DNA from: Tetragonia tetragonoides
Taxonomy: Eukaryota; Streptophyta; Magnoliopsida; Caryophyllales; Aizoaceae
Assembly: GCA_038025085.1 (NCBI GenBank)
Contig: CM076140.1
Coordinates: forward strand, 18,536,001-18,600,000
Direction of reading: 5' to 3'
DNA: 64,000 bases
The translations under genes were made by a program, and so were the position numbers. Below the pieces are notes generated by a model, which did not search any database, was not told the DNA's origin, and saw only the letters and a program-made list of their open reading frames with translations. Each line of letters begins with the position of its first letter. The first letter of the stretch is position 1. Shown here one piece after another: positions 38,011 through 50,500 of this stretch.

Positions 38011-41000
38011 ATGGATATAAGTGGTAGGAGGGTGTCTAGGGGCATGCTACCCCTGTTGGCTTTGCATACTGCGAGTGAGTATTACCGACTCGAGAGGAAA
38101 CCTCCGGTAACAGCAGGACTTTTGGCTGCCAATACACTCATCTATTTGAGGCCCGCTTTTCTGGAGCGTATTCTCCCCCACATTGATGAGGTCTGGTTCA
38201 ATGTGCACCTTATCCTGAAGGTATGCCATTTCATATTTAGTTTTGACTTTGAACCTTATTCATGCATCTGTTGTTGCCCTGCTACCCCCAACTAAGAAAA
38301 AAGATGAAAAGAGAACTTTGCATTTTTCATTCTCTCTCCATATAATGACGAATCTATAATGTATGCAGTTGCCTATAACTTTTCTGTTTTGTTAAGAAGT
38401 GTGAGTTAATTTTCATTGCCAATGCCAAATGATCAAAGTAGAGTACAAACTGGAGACAGATAATCGAATTACAACTTTCCGCAGTTTGAAACATAAAACC
38501 GGGATGAACAACTAGCGCATTACTTGCTGACAAAAGTGGGAATTCCCATATAAGAACACCAAGCCCTATTATTCATAGTATCCTTCATCCTTTGAACTAA
38601 ATTAAGCTGGATTTTGATTTCATAATAACCTGAGCCACTACCTCAGAACAATTCATTTCTGAAGATAGCATGATTCTGCTTCTGCACCTCCAAATGTGAA
38701 TATGTGATATGGGCAAGCTGTAAATCTCGCCACTCACTAGATTGGATCGCACATGTACGCACAAAATGTTTTAGATCCCTTCAAATAATCTCATCCCAGC
38801 TGAGAGGGGGGGAGGGGGGGCGAGGGAGTTATCTATCTGCAGATAGTCACACGTCTGTTTCCATATTTTACAAGAATAGCAACACTGTAAAAGCAGATGC
38901 ACATGGGACTGTGAGTGTAGGCACATAGTACACAGGTAGTATCAGCCTGAATACCCGTCTTCAGCGTCCTGAGTAATCGCTGATGACTGCTACCAAGCAA
39001 GCCACGAGATATAGCTTTGCTTTGGACAACACTTTCTCCGCCTAACAAGTCTGGACTATTCAGCTTTAGGCTTAGCACGACCAACGGAACGTATGCAGTT
39101 ATGCTTATAAGTTATAACATGGTTGGTTGCATGATTCCCAAATTCATTTTTCTGTTCTTCTTTTGGTCCTTGATTGTGTTGAAAATAGCCCACCCTATTA
39201 TTCGTTTTAGCAAAAGGGAAATGTCTTCTGCTTGTTTGAGATGCTAATTCGATAAATTACTTGTTCATCAGAAAATGATCATGAGAAAGAGAAAAGATTA
39301 TGGGATCAAGGTTTTTCTTTATTCCCTTTTCCGATTGCTTAGGTACTGTGCTGAAGTTCAGTGAGTGAAGTCAGCAGCTAGAAACTCTTAATTTTATTAG
39401 ATTTCTCTGTCTGCACTGTAACTTTTAAGTATTTTCAGTTGAGTTATTAGCCTATAGTTATGAGTCTTATGAGGCAAATTGAGTTGCTTTAACTGAGCTA
39501 ATCAGATACGTTTGAAATTGGAACATGAAGAAACAGTTCATTTTCCCAGAAAACAGAAAGGAAAAAAGAGAATCATAATGTGATGAACAGAGCTAAAAAA
39601 AAAGGTTTAATGTCACTTACAATGACATTTCACTTTTGTATATAATTTGTCTTACTCTTCTGGAACTTCGTCGCTTCTCTATCTCTGTTCTTTTCAGCAC
39701 GTTTTTTCATTTTCAGGTCTTTTTGAGTCATCTGCAATATAATAATTTTCTGCTGCATGTTCACAACTCAAACCCTATTTTTCATTGGTGATAAGTCTTT
39801 CTCTCTAGGGTGACCACTGACCATACGCCATCGGAGATTTCCTTGTCCACCCATGGTGGGTAGGGCTCCGGGAGTCTCTTCATCTTTTAGAGACTAGTAT
39901 TTAGTTCATTATGGCGTTCGTTTTTGGCATTGAGAATAAACAATATAAATTATTTCGCGATGATTATAATTATAGATTGGTTGAGTATCATGGGACGAAG
40001 AAGTTTGTAGTGCGCCTCAGTCAGGATGAACTTCTGTGGTTAGCAAGGGAAGCAATGTCACTATGGAGAGGAGAGCGGAAAGTGGGTATGAACCCATCGT
40101 TGTGGAGGTTTCCCTTGGAGGAGAATTCTTTGTGGCACAAGGTCATTGGGAGCAAGTATGGTCTGCACCAGAATGGTATGCGTGCCCCTGGAAATTTGTC
40201 TCACAGGTGTCTCCTCTTTTCTTCCCCAATGTTACTCTTAAATTGGGGAATGATTCTCGTATCCGGTTTTGGGAGGATATATGGTGTGGAGAACAAGCAT
40301 TGTGTGAGAGGTTTCCACGTCTTTATCGCTTATCACGGGGACATGAAGGCCGTCCATGTGGTGGAATTCTATAATAGTGTGGCAGATTCCTGGGACCTCC
40401 AGTTTTGTTGTTCTGTTTGTGAGGTGGAGTTGGGAGAGCTGACTGATTTGCTTGGGTTGCTGGTTAATGTACGTCCTTCTACTAATGGTGATTCCAGAGT
40501 GTGGAAAGGAGAGGCTTCAGGAGAGTTCTCTTCGAAATCTTTTCTAGCGCATTTGGGATTGCCTTTACAGGGTGCTCCTTTTCCTATAGCAACCCTTTTG
40601 TGGAAAGCAAAAGTCCCTTTGAAGGCGAGAGCATTTGTTTGGACGATGATGTTGGGTAGAATCAATACTTATGATATGATCCAGAAGAGGCATATGGGAT
40701 TGGCTATCTCACCTGATATTTGTGTTTTGTGTCGGGCGAGCAGTGACTAGTGAGTCATGTTCTCATTTTCTACACTGTGACATGGCACGTATTTTGTGGG
40801 GCAAGTTGTTTGGTTTTGTGGGGGAGCAGTGGGTGTTCCCTGCCACTGTTTTGGAGATGTTGCACGTGCGATTTAAGGCCTTTGGGAGGGATAAGGAGAT
40901 GAAGATATTGTGGTATAGTGCTGTCTTCACTACCCTCTGGTGTTTGTGGCTGGAGCGAAATGCCATTCTCTAGGGGTTTCCATCCACCTGAGATATTGTG

Positions 41001-43414
41001 GGATAGAGTGACTTATTTTAGCCTCTATGTGGGCTAAAGCAGGCGGGCCTTTAGCCCTTTAAAAGCTATTCTGTCACTGAGCTTCAAAGGAATTGGCTTA
41101 ACTTGTTGTAACTGCGTTAGGAGGACATCTTGTCCTCTGCTGTGTTTTCAGCAGCGTTATTAATACAATTTTTCTTTTATCTAAAAATAATTTTCTGCTG
41201 CATGACTACGTAGAACATACAAATGCAAATTTAGAACAAGTATTTAAATAGTCACTTAATCAGGCAGTTTTACGATATATATCAAGTTTGAATGCCTGTT
41301 ACTGCTGGCAATATTACTTCTCAAGTCAATGATCGAAATATGGATGATGACAGCAAGATGTAGATCCTACATGCTTCCAACGTCTGTATGTTCTTTGGTT
41401 TCTGTCTCACTTTGTTACTTGGGGACAAGGATAAGGTATGGGTATGACTGTGACTGTGACTGTGACTGTGACTGACATAAGAGTCGAACATGGCTATTTT
41501 TAAAATTAAAGCTCCATATTTTTTCGGTCTAATTTGAAGTGTCCGTCTCTCATGTGGTGTTCCGAGAGTTGGACCTATGTACTTTGAGTGGGAACATTGA
41601 GTCCAACTAAGATAGGCTGCCAGCATCCCAGATATGTGTTTTACTGCTTTCTACCTGGAACGTGGCAGTAAGGGAAGAACTTCAGAGTATCAAATATTGC
41701 AAGCTTCGACTGCTTTATATATGTGAGGGAACTTAACCTAAATTCCCATTCTATGCACTTTATGTCATAAAACTTAGAGGTCCATTAACTGAAATTTCAG
41801 AACAATGTGGGAAGTATGATACTACCTTTGAGGGAAATTTATTCCAGATATATTGGTGTGAGAAGTAGGAGGCATAAGGAGAAAGAAAGGAGAAAATATC
41901 CTACAAACTTCAATAATTGGTTTCCGTCTGGAGACTTTGGCTACGGTGCCTATGAAAACTTTGGCAAAAGCAGAAAGGATGGTTTACATATAGCTCCTAT
42001 CATTTGCTACAATTTTGTGCTTAGATTTATCATTATTTTGCGATTTGGATTTTTGGAAAAGAGATATCTGATCAATTTTGCTTGTAAGGAGGGTTGCTAA
42101 TTGAGCTAATTGAGTAATTGCAGTTGAACAAGAGAGCAGCATTAAGACCATTGAGTAGAGAGTTTCTAAGATTTGATTTGGTTATAGACTATGAATAATT
42201 TGGCCATCCAAAATATATCAGATACCAGATATTTCCCACCATATCCTAGCTTTTGCCAACTTGGATGTGGAAAAACTTTCGTATCTTTGGAATCCAAAAT
42301 ATTTGGTTATTAGTCACTACTCTCTAATACATCTTACATATGATGTTTGTGTGTATGTTTGTTTTGCATACTTACCTCTTGTGAATGCATGCGAAATACA
42401 TAACAAAAATTACTCACACTTAGTAATTAGCTGGATTCTGTCTCTTAGTCTAAGGGGGACATCTGTGTCATTTTCAGCTTTAGTTTGGCGTACATTTGCA
42501 CAAGATGTGTGGTTTGTGATTTGATGCAGTCTTTATTGTAATGACTGCATTTTGTTTCGTTTTGTATTTTAATATAAAGAAGAGAAACAAATATTATAAT
42601 GGTTTTTCAATAACCTTTGTGTTTTATCTCTTGACCTCAACAGCACAGGGATCTTAAGCGGTTTTTTCTATCTCCATTTTATCACATGGGTGAATCACAC
42701 TTGGTTTACAATATGCTGTCCCTTCTGTGGAAAGGAGTCCAATTGGAGACTTCAATGGGAAGTATTGAATTTGCCTCCATGGTTGCTGCTTTACTGGCCA
42801 TGTCTCAGGGAGTAACACTAATGTTGTCCAAGTCCCTTCTCCTTTTCTTTGATTATAAGAGAGCATATTACTTTGAGAATGCTGTTGGGTTTTCTGGTGT
42901 CCTCTTTGCGATGAAAGTCGTGCTCAACGCCCAGTCTGATGATTACACCTTTGTGCATGGCGTGCTTGTACCGTCATGTTATGCAGCATGGGCTGAACTA
43001 ATTCTCATCCAGGTGTTCGTACCAAATGTCTCATTCCTTGGTCATCTTGGTGGAATATTGGCCGGAATGCTTTATCTGTATTTGAAGAGATCATATCCAG
43101 GTCCAAGCCCAGTGAGATCCCTTGTTAGGGGTCTCTCTGGTGTATTGACATGGCCTTTGAGATTTGTGCAAGGCTTGTTTTGGTCACCACAACGACGCTT
43201 TTCTGGTTGGAGAGCTGTTGACAGAGGCCAGAGAGGAAGGGTTATGACTGGAGTATGGAGATGTCCAGCTTGTACGTTTGACAATTCGAGTTTGTTAACC
43301 GTGTGTGAAATGTGTGGGACTGGCCTAGACGGGAGTGACTTATCGTCGCACCTAAACAACGCTCTTTCTCCGGAGGAATTGCGACAAAGGAGAATCGAAA
43401 GATTTACCAGGTGA
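38011..43414 (+). CDS. RBL14: rhomboid-like protein 14 (RBL14)
   Basis: Two coding exons, 38011-38220 and 42644-43414, give 326 residues; the junction ...LILK|HRDLKRF is in phase with GT (GTATGCC) and AG (CCTCAACAG). Predicted mitochondrial rhomboid-family intramembrane protein. Seen: MLPLLALHTASEYYRL at the start, hydrophobic segments through residue 215, the Ser of the GFSG motif (Ser154), the partner His in FLGHLGG (His204), and a RanBP2-type zinc finger WRCPACTFDNSS...CEMC (Cys277, 280, 291, 294) near the C-terminus. This domain combination is characteristic of plant RBL14 (Arabidopsis At3g17611), to which length and sequence fit well. The dyad suggests protease competence; substrates are not known from sequence. 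Intron 38221-42643 holds a LINE. Upstream, the 5' flank exists in three copies. Confidence 0.95.
38221..39759. other. RBL14 intron, left part
   Basis: No coding domain recognised. There are G-run low complexity at 38804-38825 and a possible old retroelement tail near 38640-39070, too decayed to name. Confidence 0.4.
39760..41185 (+). mobile_element. LINE with large internal deletion, in the RBL14 intron
   Basis: Flanked by a 19-bp duplication AATAATTTTCTGCTGCATG at 39741-39759 and 41186-41204. The frame 39911-40750 starts MAFVFGIENKQYKLFRDD, a 5' ORF-like start, and passes directly into SLWRFPLEENSLWHKVIGSKYG and the zf-RVT domain (VPLKARAFVWTMMLGR, ICVLCR). Endonuclease and reverse transcriptase are therefore missing. 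The tail ends TTATTAATACAATTTTTC then TTTTATCT, as in its relatives. Same strand as RBL14. Confidence 0.9.
41205..42643. other. RBL14 intron, right part
   Basis: A short (GACTGT)n-like run at 41450-41474; otherwise AT-rich with no recognisable element. Confidence 0.4.
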
Positions 43415-45690
43415 TTTCCTGGGTGGTATGAAAGCCTGTATTTACCCAGCAGAAGAGAGAAACCTGAATATGAAGAATTTTAACCACCATCAAACTCCAG
43501 TTTCATTTTGACTCTATAGGTTGAAGAATTAATCATGTCTCTCACCAGCATTTAGCAGAGTTATCTTGAACCATTTTGTTCCCTTTTTCGGAACAAAAAA
43601 GAGTGAGCCCATGTTCATCCTTTGTCCGCTCTCCTCAGAGGTTTGTTCATAATTGATTTTATCTGTTTTCTTTACACCAAGTGCTACTTATATTGCTTGC
43701 TTCTACAGCTATAGACATTTCCATGTAATTATACTCTATCAAAAAAGAAACGAGCTCAATTTAGGTGTATATGAACAGAACTCTTATGTGTTCTTAAATG
43801 GGCAGCGAAATTTGACTTCAGGATGGTCGTTTATTTTCCTTTCCCCAGTTTTTATGGGAGCGGCTATTCTCACCTCCCAATGTGCTATTATATTCTCATC
43901 CCATATACTCCTTTTTTAGAATGTTTCATTAACATTTATGAAAAAGGGTGCGGAAATAACTCAAAAGGGTGTGAGAATAATCGTTCCCGTCTTTTTTTCT
44001 CTTTTCTTCTGTTCGAAGGGGACCGATTTTTTTCCTATCTAGCAATTGATACATCAGAGTTTTATGGAGCAATGATTTACTCTAGTCTCTAGATATGCAA
44101 TCGCCTTTGTAAGACTAACTTGCAATTTTAAAGGAGACATTTGGAGCTTACTTCAGCCTACAGTATTTCGATGGTGATTGATATTCGGCTAGAGCTTGAG
44201 TGATCTCTATCCTCGATTGATACTAGAGGTTGTAGTTTCTCCATCAAGGTTACAGTAGCCTAACGGAAGAGCAAATTGTAAGTCAAATTACGTGGTCCAT
44301 CATGTGTTGAACACTTGATAGTGTTGTCCTTCACTCCAAATTGAGTATTAAACTCAGCTACATCATTTAATACTCCTACGTAACCAAGTTTGAAGCTATG
44401 CTATGACCCATCATTCTCCTGTATTGTCGCCATAATTTCAGGAGTGTTGAGTGTCGAAAGATGATTGACATTCGAATCAATTTATAATGGAAGATAGAAG
44501 GGGGAAAAGAGGCTCTTATGGATAGGATGTAGTGGGCCACGGGTACAGGTGACCAAGGACGGGCCAGTTCATGGCGCCGTTCATCCTCCCCCGGAAAATG
44601 GACGGGTATGTACATGATGTTTGTGTAATTTATAAGGACCTAGCTCACGAGTCCAACCCAAACTTGCTTGCTGGTACTATCCATGGAAGTAATAAAAAAC
44701 ACACCAAGGCTATTCTGTAACCTGTCCAAACCCGTTTTTGATCAACTCTGTTATACCTACGCTAAATGAGTATAAAATTCCCCAAGTTTCAAATAAATAA
44801 TAATTATCATACGAAAATTCCTCATTAGAAGACCAAATTATGAGATCTACAACTATAAACATGATGTCGTCATAATCATATAAATCCTATCAAAATGATT
44901 TGGGTGATATGCATATCATAAAATCTCGTTGGAAAACTAGCATTGCTACAGCTTTTCAAGCTCTAGATTTTGTGATACATTGGCTATCTGGTGGCCTCTC
45001 ATTGGTGATTCTCTTTTCATGTTCAAAAAGATTTGAGGTTTTGGTTTATACATGATGGTTGCAAAAAAGGAGTTAATAATAGGGGTTTGACGAGTAGAAA
45101 TGTTGGGGTGGATCCAAAAACTAATAATGGGGCAATAACTAATTTATTAGGATAGTTTAGTAATAATTTCCAAACAAAAAAAAAAATCCAAAAAGTAGGG
45201 TGTTTTAGCAAAATTTTCCGAAAAAAGAGTGCCCGAGACCTTAGTGCTTAGGTCTAGATTCGCGCCCGAGTGGAGGGGGGAGAGGCAATGCGATGACCTG
45301 ATTACTTAGGAAAGTTCATGGTGAGGTCTCAAACGGATGTACGAGGAAATGGACGAAGGCAATAGGGATTTCAAGAGCTAGAGAGCGCAATTAGCATGAG
45401 GGAGGGAAGAGACTTCAATAGTGGCATATTGGAGGAGGAGAAGATCTGTGAGGAGGGAAGAGAGGGAAATGACGAGATTATTGATATTTATAGAGGCGTT
45501 CAGATATCTATAGAGATGTGAAAATAAAAAATGATGGGATTGCCGATAGCAATTGTTACTAGACTCGGGGAGGGGGGGGGGCTAGTGGTTGGGTTGCTAA
45601 TGATGGCAATGGTGCAATGATCGCAAAGAAAAAGAAAAAGATTGGAGCGCGTTTGTGGTTGTAACATTATGATCGCTTATTTCGATTCTC
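43415..45690. other. RBL14 3' region and intergenic space
   Basis: The 3'UTR probably runs to about 43740. No frame with a known domain, RNA gene or clear transposon was seen after it. Confidence 0.4.
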
Positions 45691-46705
45691 AAAATTAGAG
45701 ATGACCATGGGTCTGGCTGATACGCTAAATGACACGACCTAAACTGACTTTGGCACGACATGTCGCAAAGCACAACATCAGCACAACATGACATCATTGC
45801 ATGAACTATTGGGTCGTAGGGTCGTGTCTGGGTCAGATTTCAGGAAAAATCTTAGTGCCTAGACACGACACGACCTACATAAAACTTAAAAGAGTAACAA
45901 AATATAAAAATATATGAGAAATAGCCTTAACACGTGGCGACACAAGGCACGAGACTAGGGATGGTAGTGAGGCGGGTACATGTGGATACCGCTCCGCATC
46001 CGTCCCAGTTGGATCGGGGATGGGGGAGTGCTAGGTGGGGTTGGGGCGGGGATGGTTTTGATAAAGCAAAACCGCCGCGGGGATAGGGCGGAGATGGTTT
46101 GCCTTCTTACCCCAGTGGATACCCGTCGGAGCCCCGCTCCACCTTATACCCGCTTAACCGCCCCGCCTCATACCCATCTGCCCCGCCTCATACCCACATA
46201 AAAATAAAAAATGTAAAAAATAAATATATAAAATCTTATTTTACTAAATATATAAAATTGTTTAATGCTATTGTTTATCAAAAGGCTCAAATTTTTCCTT
46301 GCAAATTATCTTAGGGTGAATTTGAGGTAGATCTATATGTGGGTTTCGTTTCTTTTCGGGCGGGTATAAAGCGGATATGGATACCCTCCCGATAAATGGA
46401 GCGGAGGTGGATACCCGCTGGGTAAGTGGGGTGGGGTGGATTTAAGATCTCCAACCCGTGGTGGGGATGGGGCGGGTGGCGGAATCAAAATATCCAGGTG
46501 GGTATGGGGATGGATCTACCTATATCCACTACCTCCCCGCCCCATTGCCATCCCTACACGAGACAGTGGTTCATGCCTAGGTCGTCTCTGAAGATGAGGG
46601 GAACAAAACGACACAACATAACACTCAATGGGTAAGTCGTGAACCGAACTTCTTAAAACCCCAAACACGAAGACACGACCCATAGCCATCTGGCCCTACT
46701 CACAT
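45690..46705. mobile_element. outer hAT-like MITE carrying a second MITE
   Basis: The outer sequence is rich in CACGAC/GTCGTG words. Its ends TAGAGATGACCATGGGTC and GACCCATAGCCATCTGGCC are approximate inverted copies, as in the plant MITE group with GGGTCGTG termini. The target duplication was not resolved, so boundaries are approximate. The inner element 45956-46556 splits it. Confidence 0.45.
45956..46556. mobile_element. inner hAT MITE, 601 bp
   Basis: Ends TAGGGATGGTAGTGAGGCGG and CCCCATTGCCATCCCTA are inverted copies, flanked by the exact 8-bp duplication CACGAGAC at 45948-45955 and 46557-46564. It is GC-rich with repeated GCGGGTA/TACCCGC words; the frames are not coding. Confidence 0.88.
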
Positions 46706-47249
46706 TTGTGCTCTTCAAGAAATTAAAAGTTAACACATATTTGACTAACTAGAGGCATGGTGGCTCCTCTTTCTCTCTATGGTCCCATACACCCATCGTC
46801 CCATCCTAATACTTATTATCATTCCTAACACCATCTATTGGGATGACTTTTAGCTCTGAATACTTCTAGAAATGCAAGTCATGAAACCATGAGGTCCATC
46901 CATGACCTAACACAACAACTAATAAATCCGTTCCCAGATGAACAAACAAAAAACCAAATGATTCTGTGCATCACAGATTTCCCTTAAACACGGTGCTCCA
47001 ATCTTCCATCTTCCCATTCCGTCTAAAACAAACTCTCTCTCTCTCTCTCTGTGCATTAAAAAACGCCTGCTTTCGTTACACCTACTCTCTCATACTTTCT
47101 CTCTCTCTCTCTCTATCTGTCTGTTTCTCTTTCCTCACTCAAAGAATGCCAGGTACAGCTCCTAGTCAACTCAACCAAGCTACTCCATTTTAATTTTTTC
47201 GTAATTTCCTCTGATTCTGGCCACTACCCACCTAACTTAACACAAAAAT
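46706..47249. other. MES14 promoter region
   Basis: CT tracts at 47034-47050 and 47097-47113 resemble leader CT-rich stretches. No clear TATA box was assigned. Confidence 0.35.
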
Positions 47250-47498
47250 AACAACTGGGTATTTCTCATAAATCAAAAATTCCTCAAACTAATTCCAAAA
47301 CAGCAACTGGGAATTGCTCAAAATTCAAACTTTTCTCAAATTAACCCCTAAACAGTGAAACACCAACTGGGTGTTGCTCAAAATTCAAAACTTTTCTCAA
47401 ATTAATCCCAAAACAGCAACTGGCTATTGGCTTATTGCTCAAAATTCAAACTTTCCTCAGTTTAATCCCCAAACACCAACTGGGTATTGCTCAAAACC
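47250..47498 (+). repeat. minisatellite in the MES14 leader
   Basis: Five degenerate units of about 50 bp, each with CAACTGGGTATTGCTCAAAA and TTTTCTCAAATTAATCCC. It ends 12 bases before the MES14 ATG, so it is probably transcribed as 5'UTR. Confidence 0.82.
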
Positions 47499-47510
47499 CA
47501 ATTTTGAGAC

Positions 47511-50500
47511 ATGGGTAATCGATTTATTTGCATGTCAAAGAAGGAAACAAATGAAAATGGGACAAAAAGCAGGAGAATGGGAAGATCTCAGAGAAAATTG
47601 CTTGAAGATGATGAAACTGCTTTGCATAGAAGAGCTTTATCAATGGCACTTCAACAACATCAGTTGTCTCAGAGATTTGATGGTGGATCCATGTCTCGCC
47701 GTATTGGGTCTGCCAAAACTCGCCGCACTCTCTCTGATCCTTTCTCTAACTCCAAACAGGTATTGTTTTCTCGCTCTTCAATTTTGGAAATTTCATGGCT
47801 TTTGAGCTTAATTGTCAATAATTAGAGTGGGATCTTTGAGGTATTAATGCATAATGGAGTGGAAAAGGTCAAGCAGCATCATAGAACAGTCAACAGGACA
47901 GTCTTTATTTTGAATTTTTTTTTTTTCTTATACAGTTTTTATAATAGGGATTTGATTATTTGATTGAAAGGTTGAGGAGGAATTTGATTATTCTGCTTTT
48001 AATTATGTCCAAAAGGTGAACAAGGAAAAGTAGGAATGATTGAATTGTGTAAAGGAAGCCAAATTATGGATCTTGTAGAAAAAGTTGGGTCTGAGAGCAA
48101 CTAGCTTTTTTGTTACCTTTTTTCCCTCCTAAATGAAAAGTGGATGCTGGTGTTAGTAAGTACTGCTACTTTTTAACTTATTAGCATTATGTTATTCAAT
48201 CTATCCAGAATTCCAGATGCCCAGGGTTCTTCAAAAGAGAGAAGGATTCACAGTTTTTTTTTTTTTTTTTTTCCTTTTTCTTTTTGAGGGGAGGAGGGTA
48301 AGCGCACTATTGTCACAGAGCCTCTTGATGATTTATCTTTTCCCTTTTTCATTATTGTTTTGAGAAAGCTTTCAGGAAATTGCATTACTTTAGCTAAAAG
48401 TGTCCATGCTTGATTAACTATCTTTACATCAAACCAGCAGTATTTACAAAATTTTCTTTTGAACTGGGACTTAATGAAGGATAAGAATTTGGTGGCAGCT
48501 AAAAAATTATTCTGATTCTGTGCTCAGTTGCCCTGCTTGTTATATTCTGGATTTAATCCGTGTGTAAAGTGGTAGTAATTGTTGAGGGAGAGGACGCATG
48601 AATCCTTAGGAACAGTTGCTATATTGGGCGAAATCTGATTGCAGTGTAGGTTTCAGTCATGATTTTTCGTATTATCTTCTTCATAGACATATCTTCGTCT
48701 TTTTGAGGGAATGCTTGGCATTTTGTTATTTTCATGTTGTGCGATTAATAGGTATCACTCCTTGACTCATAGGAAAGAAGTTTGAAATGAGAAACTAAAT
48801 TTCTCATGGTTGCTTACATTTTCACTCTTGAGTTACTTTGACAATCTCATTTAAGCACTGAAGAAGCGGCATACGCTAGCTTTGTTACAATATTCTACTT
48901 TATCTTCTTCAGGCACCAGATTTTTTGGAAAGTCTGAAAGGAAAACAAGTTGTTCTAGTACATGGTGGGGGTTTTGGCGCATGGTGTTGGTACAAAAGTA
49001 TTGCTTTGTTGGAAGAATCAGGAATGGTTCCAGTTGCTTTGGATCTCAGCGGATCTGGTATAGATACAACGGATACAAATTCTGTTGCCACACTGGCAGA
49101 TTATTCTAAGCCACTGATTACATATATAGAAAACCTGCCAGATGACGAAAAGGTAAAATGCCATGCATCAAACACTTTTGTTACAGCTCTATGCTCGAGC
49201 TCTGAGAACTGTGTGATTCAGTGTCTTGTGATGTCATAACATTTGCACTTAAGCAGGTTATATTGGTTGGTCATGGATGTGGGGGTGCATCTGTTTCGTA
49301 TGCTATGGAGCACTTCCCACAGAAGATTTGGAAAGCAATCTTTGTTTGTGCTACGATGGTCTCTAGTGGACAGAAGCCCTTCGATGTTTTCACTCAAGAG
49401 GTACATGTTACAATTTGACCTTACCATGTCTCAATATATGTGCCAGCTACGTAGACTTTGGCTCAAGTTAATTCACACAACTATCATGATGGAACATGTA
49501 AATGGTTTGGAGATTGCCATTTGATTTGATGTCACTCTGAAGTTTAGTCCCAAACTACATTGATATTGGCTCAATGGTTGGTGGCTATTTCTTTTCATTT
49601 CATATACTATTTCCAGGGGCTTAGTTACAGGCTTCTTATTGTTCTATTTGCAGACTCCTTGTCCTCTCTCTCTCTCTATGTATTATCCCCTTTCATTTCA
49701 CAAGTTCTTTAGTATTTAAAATGTTTCTTCGTCAATCCCACCAAGGTTTAAGCTGTATTGCAAATTTGCACCCTCTGAAAGAATCATGTTTTCATACTTG
49801 CTATCAAACTAGATGATGTCCAAATGCTATCTTAGTTACTAGATTACAATACAGGTTGAACAAATACTCAACTAGTTTTACCATGACTAACTGATCATAG
49901 AGTAGCTTATTTGGTTAGCATATTATATGCTGTATCATTGGTTGATTCTTTGTAGTCACATCATATCATGTGACTGTGCCCTTGTGGATAGTCATACGAT
50001 CTTACAAAACCCTACAGTTTCTATATTGAAAGTTTCTTTCCCCGGCTCTTATTCCAATTTTAGAGAAAATTGCAGATCACAGTCTCAATAGCTTTATGAT
50101 TTTCTGTATCTTAATTACCGTTAATTTGTTGTTTGTTGTATAACAAGCATAATCATTGAATTGAAACTATGAGCCTTATTCAGTTCTAGAAAGTACTAGG
50201 AGAATATTCTTGTTCCATTCACCTATCGGCTAAATTTTTTATTTGCAGTAGCACTTTTGCATTATTTTTATAAAGTTATTTCAAACTTTTATGTTCAACT
50301 TGTTAATCGCATTGCCCCCTGCCCCACCCCCTCCCACAAAAAAGAAAAAGACAAATTTATATGTTGCAATATTGTAACGGAGTTCCTTTTTAATAGCTTG
50401 GATCTTCAGAAGATTTCATGAAGGAGTCCAAATTCTTGATTTATGGGAATGGTAAGGACAATCCTCCCACAGGATTCAAATTGGAGAAACAGCAAATAAA

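Noticed and set aside
41321..41626. His-Ser repeat frame
   Set aside because: A short GACTGT tandem run read on the minus strand inside the RBL14 intron.
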